A stretch of 6,489 nucleotides of DNA from an uncultured Clostridia bacterium (GTDB lineage: Bacteria > Bacillota > Clostridia > Christensenellales > Aristaeellaceae), in the NCBI GenBank assembly GCA_946626395.1, contig CAMOUF010000277.1:1-6489 (forward strand). Direction: 5' to 3'. The notes below the pieces were generated by a model. The model worked only from the letters and a program-made list of their open reading frames with translations, did not search any database and had not been told where the DNA came from. Shown one piece after another: positions 1 to 4,861 of this stretch. The position numbers and the translations under genes are program-made. The stretch's first letter is position 1. Every line of letters starts with the position of its first letter.

Positions 1-83
1 AGATACAGCATGGATTCCGACAGGGTGGTTTTTCCCGCGTCCACATGGGCCGCCAGCCCGATCACGCTTCCCTTCCACGCCAC
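1..83 (-). CDS. Translational GTPase, TetM/EF-G type (N-terminal fragment)
   Basis: Only the first 27 codons are in the window; the gene continues past the left edge. The peptide starts M-A-W-K-G-S-V-I-G-L and carries the P-loop (G1) motif A-H-V-D-A-G-K-T at residues 12-19, followed by T-L-S-E-S-M-L-Y. That pattern is typical of EF-G-like ribosomal GTPases, and the V-D-A-G-K-T-T-L-S-E-S form is closer to the TetM/TetO ribosomal protection group than to housekeeping EF-G (usually I-D-A-G-K-T-T-T-T-E). Such proteins bind GTP and act on the ribosome. The start is GTG, chosen because AAGGAGGA (91-98, complement) lies 7 nt upstream and the nearby ATG is in another frame. Many gut Firmicutes carry chromosomal TetM-like GTPases with no proven resistance role, so tetracycline resistance cannot be claimed from this fragment. 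The GTPase class is well supported; the subfamily is inferred. Confidence 0.8.
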   Translation of the reverse strand, partial: MAWKGSVIGLAAHVDAGKTTLSESMLY

Positions 84-118
84 GGCTTTTTCCTCCTTGC
101 AGTTGGGTTTCTTTCCAT

Positions 119-147
119 AGTGTATCAAAAAAACGCCGCGAACACAA
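119..147 (-). promoter_or_regulatory. Predicted promoter of the TetM-like GTPase gene
   Basis: Read on the minus strand, a -35-like TTGTGT (142-147) and a -10 TACACT (119-124) are separated by exactly 17 nt, and TGA directly before the -10 gives an extended -10 (TGn). Transcription would start near 112 and leave a short leader of about 30 nt containing the AAGGAGGA ribosome binding site. The -35 is weak (3 of 6 consensus bases). It lies inside the loop of the preceding terminator hairpin, so the two signals overlap physically. Confidence 0.5.
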
Positions 148-155
148 GCGCGGCG
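127..155 (-). terminator. Rho-independent terminator downstream of pepT
   Basis: On the minus strand a perfect 7-bp all-GC stem (CGCCGCG at 149-155 against CGCGGCG at 134-140) closes an 8-nt loop and is followed at once by seven T residues (127-133). This is a textbook intrinsic terminator, placed about 115 nt beyond the pepT stop and before the next gene. On the plus strand the same stem is followed after three bases by six T residues (159-164), so weak bidirectional activity is possible, but no plus-strand gene ends here. Confidence 0.85.
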
Positions 156-203
156 CGGTTTTTTATGGGCGGGAATGGGGATTTTGCCAACTACTGCGGA
201 GGC

Positions 204-265
204 AGGAATGAGAAGTGAAGAATTTGTAACTATTAACTCCTCACTCCTCATTCCTCACTCCTCAC
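204..265. repeat. Tandem heptamer block forming a hairpin after pepT
   Basis: Positions 238-265 hold four tandem heptamers: TCCTCAC, TCCTCAT, TCCTCAC, TCCTCAC. The first two and one further base (241-255) can pair with an opposite arm AGGAATGAGAAGTGA (204-218), a 15-bp stem with one G-U or mismatch position and an AT-rich 22-nt loop. In the pepT transcript this hairpin starts about 14 nt after the stop codon, ahead of the true terminator. It lacks a T-run, so it is more likely a dispersed intergenic repeat or an mRNA 3'-end stabiliser than a terminator. I recall similar simple-sequence intergenic repeats from clostridial genomes, but cannot verify that here. Confidence 0.55.
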
Positions 266-269
266 TGAA

Positions 270-1475
270 TTACGCTTCCACGATTTTTTTCAGCACGTCC
301 ACCATGGTTTCCATTTCCTGAACGCAGGCGTATTCAAAGATGCCATGGCAGTTATAGCCGCCGGTGCCCAGGTTGGGGCATACCAGGCCCATGAAGGACA
401 GCCGCGCCCCGTCGGTGCCGCCGCGGATGGGCACGCAGGCGGGGGAAAGGCCGCAGGCTTTCAGGGCGTACAGCGCCCGGTCAATTACCTCCGGCTTTTC
501 CTGCACCTTTTCTTTCATGTTGTAATAGCTGTCCCGAAGGATCAGCTCAAAGGTGTTTTCGCCGTACTTGCCGTTCAGGTAAGCGGCGATTTTTTCCATG
601 GACGCCTTCCGCTGTTCAAACCTGTCCCGGTCATGGTCACGGATGATATAGCGCAGCTCCGCTTCCTGCTCCTCGCCGTGGATATGGTTCAAATGATAAA
701 AGCCCTCGTAGCCCTCAGTGCATTCGGGAATTTCGCTGGGCGGCAGCATGGCGTTAAACTCGATGGCCAGCCGCAGGGCGTTGCGCATTTTGTTTTTGGC
801 AGAGCCGGGGTGAATGGAAAAGCCGTGCACCAGCACCCGGGCGGAGGCGGCGTTGAAGTTTTCGTATTCGATCTCGTCTGCCTTGCCGCCGTCCACGGTG
901 TAGGCAAAGTCCGCGCCGAAGCCCTGTACGTCGAACAGATCCGCTCCCCGGCCGATTTCCTCGTCGGGGGTGAAGCCCACGCAGATTTTCCCGTGCTTGA
1001 ATTCGGGATGGGTCAGCACGTATTCGCACAGGGTCATAATTTCCGCCACACCTGCCTTGTCGTCGGCCCCCAGCAAGGTGGTCCCGTCGGTGACGATCAG
1101 GTCTTTGCCCACCTGGGCGGAAAGGGAGGGGAAATCCTTGGCCTTCATCACGATACCCTTATCTTCATTCAGCCTAACATCTCCGCCCTGATAGTGCAGC
1201 ACCCGGGGATGAATGGGCGAGCCGGGCACGGCATCCACGGTGTCCATATGGGCGATGAGGCCAATGGCGGGCGCGTGCTCCGCATTGGCGGGAATGAAAC
1301 CGTAGAGATAGCAGTGGTCATCCAGCCGGACACCTTGAAGGCCCAGGGCCTTCATTTCTTTTTCCAGCTCCCGGGCCAGGACCCATTGGCGGTCGCTGGA
1401 GGGGCATTGGGGGCAGGCTTCATCGCTGGTGGTGTCAAAGCTCACATAATGAAGAAAACGATCCTGAACAGTCAT
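270..1475 (-). CDS. pepT: Peptidase T (tripeptide aminopeptidase, M20B zinc peptidase)
   Basis: Cytosolic dizinc aminopeptidase that removes the N-terminal residue of tripeptides, completing breakdown of imported or recycled peptides. The protein is 401 aa, close to the ~408-410 aa of known PepT. The M20 metal ligands and catalytic residues are all visible: H76 and D78 in A-H-M-D-T-V, bridging D138 in L-G-A-D-D-K-A-G, E172/E173 in T-P-D-E-E-I-G-R-G, D195 in Y-T-V-D-G-G, and H377 in N-C-H-G-I-F-E-Y. The inserted dimerisation domain lies at about residues 205-320, with the conserved G-F-S-I-H-P-G-S-A-K at 218-227. The R-G-G-T-D-G-A-R-L-S motif (351-360) is also typical. The reading frame stays open far upstream, but the ATG at 1475 is chosen because it begins the conserved M-T-V-Q-D-R-F-L-H-Y start, has AAAGGAAG (1483-1490) 7 nt upstream and sits just below a strong promoter. 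It appears monocistronic, divergent from the AI-2E-family gene, and ends at a clear terminator. Confidence 0.96.
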   Translation of the reverse strand: MTVQDRFLHYVSFDTTSDEACPQCPSSDRQWVLARELEKEMKALGLQGVRLDDHCYLYGFIPANAEHAPAIGLIAHMDTVDAVPGSPIHPRVLHYQGGDVRLNEDKGIVMKAKDFPSLSAQVGKDLIVTDGTTLLGADDKAGVAEIMTLCEYVLTHPEFKHGKICVGFTPDEEIGRGADLFDVQGFGADFAYTVDGGKADEIEYENFNAASARVLVHGFSIHPGSAKNKMRNALRLAIEFNAMLPPSEIPECTEGYEGFYHLNHIHGEEQEAELRYIIRDHDRDRFEQRKASMEKIAAYLNGKYGENTFELILRDSYYNMKEKVQEKPEVIDRALYALKACGLSPACVPIRGGTDGARLSFMGLVCPNLGTGGYNCHGIFEYACVQEMETMVDVLKKIVEA

Positions 1476-1510
1476 AGCGGCGCTTCCTTTCAAAAGAAGA
1501 TTTCCCTTTG

Positions 1511-1539
1511 AGTATACGCAAAAAAGCCCCGTTTGGCAA
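1511..1539 (-). promoter_or_regulatory. Predicted sigma-70/SigA-type promoter of pepT
   Basis: On the minus strand, -35 TTGCCA (1534-1539) and -10 TATACT (1511-1516) are separated by exactly 17 nt, with five of six -10 bases and four of six -35 bases matching consensus. The start point would fall near 1504, about 29 nt before the ATG, with the ribosome binding site between them. No clear operator is visible. Confidence 0.75.
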
Positions 1540-1563
1540 GGCAAAGAAACAGAAACGCGCGCA

Positions 1564-1592
1564 TGGACGAAAATGAAAAAATATGCTATAAT
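1564..1592 (+). promoter_or_regulatory. Predicted extended -10 promoter of the AI-2E-family gene
   Basis: A perfect -10 TATAAT (1587-1592) is preceded by TGC, an extended -10 element. A -35-like TGGACG (1564-1569, 4 of 6 bases) is spaced exactly 17 nt away. Transcription would start near 1599, leaving a leader of about 48 nt. This promoter lies inside the longest possible open frame upstream of the transporter, which argues for the downstream start at 1647. It is back to back with the pepT promoter; the two -35 hexamers are separated by only 24 bp. Confidence 0.75.
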
Positions 1593-1632
1593 GGCCCTGT
1601 CATACGGCAAGCGGACAAAGCGCGTCCGGCAC

Positions 1633-1639
1633 GGGAGGA
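1633..1639 (+). promoter_or_regulatory. Ribosome binding site that fixes the AI-2E-family start
   Basis: GGGAGGA lies 7 nt before the ATG at 1647, an optimal Shine-Dalgarno spacing. The same frame could open at 1533, but that start lies upstream of the predicted promoter and has no comparable site, so 1647 is preferred. Confidence 0.7.
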
Positions 1640-1646
1640 ATGGGAT

Positions 1647-2822
1647 ATGCAGGAACGGGAGCATCCCCTGGCAAAATGGTTTGGCGAGCGGAAAATCGTG
1701 CGGCTCATGCTGCTGGCGGCGCTGCTGGCGCTGGGCGTGATCCACGTTGAATTTATCATCAATACCGTGCTGCTGATTTGGCGGGTGGCCAGCCCGCTGA
1801 TCGTGGGCGCGGCGCTGGCCTATATCCTGGAGATCATCATCAAACGGCTGGAAAAAATCATGCTGCCGAACAGCAAAAAGCCCTGGATCAATAAAAGCCG
1901 CCGGGGCATTTGCATCCTGATCGCCACTGCGCTGCTGGTTTCGTTTATCGTGCTGCTGATTTTTACCATCATCCCCGGCCTGACGGACGCCTTTACCTTG
2001 CTTGGCAGAGAGCTGCCCAATTATTTCACCCAGGTAAAGGCCTGGCTGATGGATTTGTCCCAGCCCGTGCCCGCCGTGACGGAATACATCGAATCCCTGA
2101 ATCTGGATTGGCCAAAGGTGCAGGAGCGGGTGATCAACTGGGCCCTGAACGGCGTGGGCAACGGCGCGCTTCTCTCTTCCACGGTGACGGTGATCGGCAT
2201 GGTCACCAGCGAAATCGCCAACTTCCTGATCTCCTTTATCTTCGCTATTTTCCTGCTGGGCAGCAAGCAGCAGCTGAACCATCAGTACCGCAATTTATTG
2301 CACGCCGTGGCCTCTGAAAGAAACAGCGAACGGGTGGAGCGGGTGCTGTCCACGGCCAACCGGTGCTTCTCCGGCTTTATCGTGGGCCAGAGCGTCAACG
2401 GCCTGATCCTGGGCATCCTCACCTGGCTGGGCATGCGCATTTTCCATATGCCCTACGCCCTGATGGTGGGCGTGCTCAGCGGCACCACATCGCTGGTTCC
2501 CATCATCGGCGGCTATATCGGCGCGGCGCTGGGCACCTTCCTGGTGTTCACTGCCAATCCTTCCCTGGCCCTGTGGTTCCTTTTGTTTATCGTGGCGCTG
2601 CAAACCGTGCAGGGCAATGTGCTCTATCCCCGGCTGGTGGGCAGTTCCGTTGGCATTCCCAGCCTGTGGGTGCTGGCCGCGGTCAGCGTGGGCGGCGGCC
2701 TGGGCGGTATCGGCGGCATGATCGTGGCCGTACCCATCACCGCCACCGTCTATACCCTCCTCCATGAATGGGTGCATAAAAAGAACAGGGAAAAACAAAG
2801 CCAGGAAGCGGAGCGGCCATAA
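1647..2822 (+). CDS. AI-2E family transporter (UPF0118-type membrane permease)
   Basis: A 391-aa polytopic inner-membrane protein of the AI-2E transporter family (Pfam PF01594). Hydrophobic segments lie at about residues 18-44, 47-65, 88-110, 175-205, 243-265, 270-302, 305-322 and 338-372. A soluble stretch at about 112-172 corresponds to the family's extracytoplasmic region. Family hallmarks are S-G-T-T-S-L-V-P-I-I-G-G-Y-I-G-A (278-293), Q-T-V-Q-G-N-V-L-Y-P-R (319-329), and a glycine-rich segment G-G-G-L-G-G-I-G-G-M (349-358) followed by V-A-V-P. The C-terminus is short, charged and cytoplasmic. Members include E. coli TqsA/YdiK and Bacillus YtvI-type proteins, with roles proposed in autoinducer-2 export or Na+/H+ exchange. 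Nothing here points to a particular substrate, and no lux genes are nearby. It is transcribed alone from its own promoter, divergent from pepT and convergent with the UxuB-like gene. Family membership is secure; function is open. Confidence 0.93.
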   Translation: MQEREHPLAKWFGERKIVRLMLLAALLALGVIHVEFIINTVLLIWRVASPLIVGAALAYILEIIIKRLEKIMLPNSKKPWINKSRRGICILIATALLVSFIVLLIFTIIPGLTDAFTLLGRELPNYFTQVKAWLMDLSQPVPAVTEYIESLNLDWPKVQERVINWALNGVGNGALLSSTVTVIGMVTSEIANFLISFIFAIFLLGSKQQLNHQYRNLLHAVASERNSERVERVLSTANRCFSGFIVGQSVNGLILGILTWLGMRIFHMPYALMVGVLSGTTSLVPIIGGYIGAALGTFLVFTANPSLALWFLLFIVALQTVQGNVLYPRLVGSSVGIPSLWVLAAVSVGGGLGGIGGMIVAVPITATVYTLLHEWVHKKNREKQSQEAERP

Positions 2823-2833
2823 AATTGACGAAT

Positions 2834-3191
2834 GTTTCCCCCAGACCCCTTTCCGAGAAAAGCTATTCGGGAAAAACAAATTAGGAATATATTATGCTGG
2901 CTCCCGCTGTAACAGAAAAGGAGCAAGAACGAAATTTGTTTATCTGCGGGGCTGTCTCAAAACTCATTTTCCCAAATGAAGATGGCACGAGATTCTACCG
3001 ATCTGGTTGGAATCTCGTGCCATATTTTATAAATTTTCTTATTTGTTTGGCAAATATTTCCTGACTTGAGACAGCCCCATAATAGATTCAAGCATGTTAT
3101 TTTTACTTATCGTAACTGCGGGAACCAATAAAATACAACTATTCCATGTTTTTTCCGAATGGGTTTTCTTAGAAGGGGGTCTGGGGGAAAC
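2834..3191. repeat. 358-bp imperfect palindrome in a convergent intergenic region
   Basis: No gene is visible between 2823 and 3241. The stretch begins and ends with a 44-nt inverted repeat, 2834-2877 against 3148-3191, matching at 38 of 44 positions by eye, including 16 perfect outer bases (GTTTCCCCCAGACCCC). Symmetry continues inward around the same centre: 2898-2913 (TGGCTCCCGCTGTAAC) mirrors 3112-3127 at 13 of 16 positions, and GGGGCTGTCTCAA (2948-2960) mirrors 3066-3078 perfectly. Paired coordinates sum to 6025 or 6026 throughout these blocks, so the arms are nearly collinear. Between the blocks the arms are AT-rich and diverged. An inner 14-bp stem is shifted by a length difference of about 20 nt. 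A transcript from either side could fold on itself, so the element may end or insulate both convergent transcripts, although no T-run marks a standard terminator. A non-autonomous mobile repeat is the main alternative. Confidence 0.75.
2948..3078. mobile_element. MITE-like core with 13-bp perfect terminal inverted repeats
   Basis: A 131-bp segment is bounded by GGGGCTGTCTCAA (2948-2960) and its exact reverse complement (3066-3078). Inside is a perfect 14-bp hairpin, ATGGCACGAGATTC (2982-2995) against 3010-3023, with a 14-nt loop. Ends of the form GGGGCTGTCTCAA resemble the terminal repeats of some insertion sequences, as far as I recall, and the short non-coding interior fits a miniature inverted-repeat element. 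No transposase or meaningful ORF is present, and no target-site duplication is obvious beside either end. Because the flanks are also mirror images, this may be the inner part of a larger palindromic unit instead of a separate insertion. Confidence 0.5.
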
Positions 3192-3225
3192 TATTCTTTG
3201 GGCTCCAAAGAATGGTTTCCCCCAG
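3181..3225 (-). terminator. Strong 20-bp hairpin just after the UxuB-like gene
   Basis: The arms 3181-3200 and 3206-3225 are complementary at 19 of 20 positions, with the exception a possible G-U pair on one strand. One more G-C pair leaves a loop of only three bases. The hairpin begins 16 nt after the stop codon of the UxuB-like gene. In that transcript the U-rich stretch lies before the stem, not after it, so this is not a canonical intrinsic terminator; transcript-end stabilisation or a non-canonical terminator are both possible. It repeats the CTGGGGGAAAC/GTTTCCCCCAG word of the large palindrome and shares 3181-3191 with its right arm. Confidence 0.45.
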
Positions 3226-3241
3226 AAAAATATTGATTTCC

Positions 3242-4846
3242 TTACAGCCCTTGCAGCACGGCCCGCACCGCGCCTTTGCCGGCAAGGAGGCGGCTCAGGG
3301 TCTGGCACACGGCGTCGGCCAGGCCGGCTTCCACCAGGTCCACCCCAAAGACGGCGGTGTTTTTGAGCAGGGGCAGCAGCTTTTCCTTGAGCTGATCAGC
3401 ACTAAGCGGATCGCCCAGACGCAGGCCCGCCACCAAGGGCCGGAGGGTGTCCAGCATGGGATCGCTGCTCAGCTCAAAGGGCTGGCCCTGATCGTCCACC
3501 GCCATCAGATACCGAATCCAGCCCGCCAGCACCAGGGGAATGGCTTTCAGGGAATGCACGTCCAGGGCGGGGTCGGCCAGGTACGCCTTGATGGTTTCCC
3601 CAAAGCGGATGGCCAGCTTTTGGGAGGTATCCGTGGCGATGCGCTGGGGCGCGTCGGGCATGAAGGGATTGGGCAGGCGCACGTTCACCACGGTGTCAAT
3701 GAACGCCTTGGGATCGATGACCTTGGGGTCGGTGACCACCGGAAGCCCTTCGGTATAGCCCCCCCGCTTCACCAGCCGCACCAGATCCTCGTCCTTCATT
3801 TCCTGCCAGATCCGGGTGTAGCCCAGCAGGCAGCCGTATACCGCCAGGGAGGTGTGCAGGGGATTGAGGCAGGTGCATACCTTCATCCGCTCCACCTTGT
3901 TCACGGTGTCCCGGTCGGTGAAGATGAAGCCCGCCTTTTCCAGGGGCGGACGGCCATTGGGGAAATCGTCCTCGATGACCAGATATTCGCTTTCCTCCGC
4001 GTTGACGAAGGGGGCGATGTAGGTGTTTTTGGAGGTGATCACCGGCTCCAGCCCCTGCAGGCCGTCCTGCCGCAGCATTTCTTCCACCGAGGCGTCGGGC
4101 CGGGGAGTGATCTTGTCGATCATGCTCCAGGGGAAGGACACCTTTTTCCGGTCGTCCACATAGGCCTGGAAGCCCGCATCGCCCCAGGCATTGGCAAAGG
4201 CGCTGATGGCGGCGTAGAGCTTTTCGCCGTTGTGGGAGCAGTTGTCCGTGCTCACCAGAGCGATGGGCGCGGCCCCGGCCTGATACCGGGCATAGAGCAG
4301 GGAGGCCACCTTGCCGATGTAGCTCTGGGGCTTTTGCGGTCCGGCGGCAAAGTCCGCCGCCACGGCGGGCAGGGGTTCGCCCTTGCCGCTGACCAGGCTG
4401 TAGCCCTTTTCGGTGATGGTGAAGGTAACCAGTTGCAGGGAGGGATTCCGGAAAATCTCTTTCAGGCGGCTGTATTCCTTTTCATTGGCGCTGTCCAGGA
4501 TCCGAGCCTCGGCAATGCTGCCGATCACGGTTTTCTCCACGCTGCCGTCGGATTTCAGCGTCACCAGCAGAGAATAATTGTCGCAGGGCCAATAGCCCTT
4601 TTCCACGATCTCGTAGTCAAAGCCCTCCACGGCCACGATGCCGCTTTTCATGCTTCCTTCGTTCAGCAGCTTCTGGGCGGCGGCGCACTGGAAGGCCCGG
4701 AAAATATTGCCCGCCCCAAAGTGCACCCATACGGGGTTTTCCTTTGTGGCTTCCAACATGGCCGCCCGGTCAAAGGCGGGCAGGACATAGCCCTTTTCTT
4801 TCCATTCAGCGGGGCTGCGCAGGCTTTGTTCGTTCAATGCCAGCAT
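3242..4846 (-). CDS. Mannitol dehydrogenase family oxidoreductase, probably fructuronate reductase-like (UxuB)
   Basis: A 534-aa NAD-dependent long-chain polyol/uronate dehydrogenase (Pfam PF01232 plus PF08125). The N-terminal Rossmann domain has H-F-G-A-G-N-I-F-R-A-F at 42-52. Further family marks are F-T-I-T-E-K-G-Y (142-149), S-T-D-N-C-S-H-N-G-E (199-208), F-P-W-S-M-I-D-K-I-T-P (238-248), the V-I-E-D-D-F-P-N-G-R-P segment (290-300), S-Q-K-L (408-411) and A-G-W-I-R-Y (441-446). The E-D-x-F-x-N-G-R-P, S-Q-K-L and A-G-W-x-R-Y segments resemble E. coli UxuB (D-mannonate:NAD oxidoreductase, hexuronate pathway). The protein is about 50 aa longer than UxuB, and the true substrate could be another keto-uronate or polyol. 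The catalytic segment reads M-K-V-C-T-C-L-N-P-L-H, with K322 one residue further from N328 than in the classical K-x4-N-x2-H motif; H331 keeps its spacing. The start at 4846 has AAGGAGG 8 nt upstream. The gene follows the GH31 gene after 13 nt, so they are almost certainly co-transcribed. Confidence 0.88.
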   Translation of the reverse strand: MLALNEQSLRSPAEWKEKGYVLPAFDRAAMLEATKENPVWVHFGAGNIFRAFQCAAAQKLLNEGSMKSGIVAVEGFDYEIVEKGYWPCDNYSLLVTLKSDGSVEKTVIGSIAEARILDSANEKEYSRLKEIFRNPSLQLVTFTITEKGYSLVSGKGEPLPAVAADFAAGPQKPQSYIGKVASLLYARYQAGAAPIALVSTDNCSHNGEKLYAAISAFANAWGDAGFQAYVDDRKKVSFPWSMIDKITPRPDASVEEMLRQDGLQGLEPVITSKNTYIAPFVNAEESEYLVIEDDFPNGRPPLEKAGFIFTDRDTVNKVERMKVCTCLNPLHTSLAVYGCLLGYTRIWQEMKDEDLVRLVKRGGYTEGLPVVTDPKVIDPKAFIDTVVNVRLPNPFMPDAPQRIATDTSQKLAIRFGETIKAYLADPALDVHSLKAIPLVLAGWIRYLMAVDDQGQPFELSSDPMLDTLRPLVAGLRLGDPLSADQLKEKLLPLLKNTAVFGVDLVEAGLADAVCQTLSRLLAGKGAVRAVLQGL

Positions 4847-4854
4847 GGTTCCAA

Positions 4855-4861
4855 CCTCCTT
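4855..4861 (-). promoter_or_regulatory. Ribosome binding site overlapping the GH31 stop codon
   Basis: AAGGAGG lies 8 nt before the ATG of the UxuB-like gene. Its first two bases are the last two of the GH31 TAA stop codon (4860-4862, complement). A ribosome finishing GH31 would sit on this site, so translational coupling of the two genes is likely. Confidence 0.8.

Noticed and set aside
345..1511. A 388-codon open frame on the plus strand opposite pepT
   Set aside because: Composition is G/H/V/A/Q-rich with no recognisable domain, it covers the length of pepT in antisense and extends into the pepT promoter; it is a shadow frame.
1612..1628. Small inverted repeat CGGAC/GTCCG in the leader of the AI-2E-family gene
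   Set aside because: Only 5 bp of stem in GC-rich DNA, easily due to chance, and not linked to a riboswitch or attenuator pattern.
1533..1646. A 38-residue N-terminal extension of the AI-2E-family protein
   Set aside because: It starts upstream of the TATAAT promoter, lacks hydrophobic or family sequence and has no ribosome binding site as good as the one before 1647.
1476..2282. Upstream extension of the pepT frame to a 670-residue protein
   Set aside because: The added part is antisense to the AI-2E-family gene and contains the pepT promoter; homology to PepT begins exactly at the ATG at 1475, which has its own ribosome binding site.
2764..2979. Small plus-strand open frame running into the palindromic region
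   Set aside because: It overlaps the end of the transporter gene, and its sequence follows the repeat arms; no ribosome binding site or protein family supports it.
3039..3366. Short open frames on both strands over the right palindrome arm and hairpin
   Set aside because: They are made from repeat sequence and the antisense or end of the UxuB-like gene; composition is arbitrary and no start signal is convincing.
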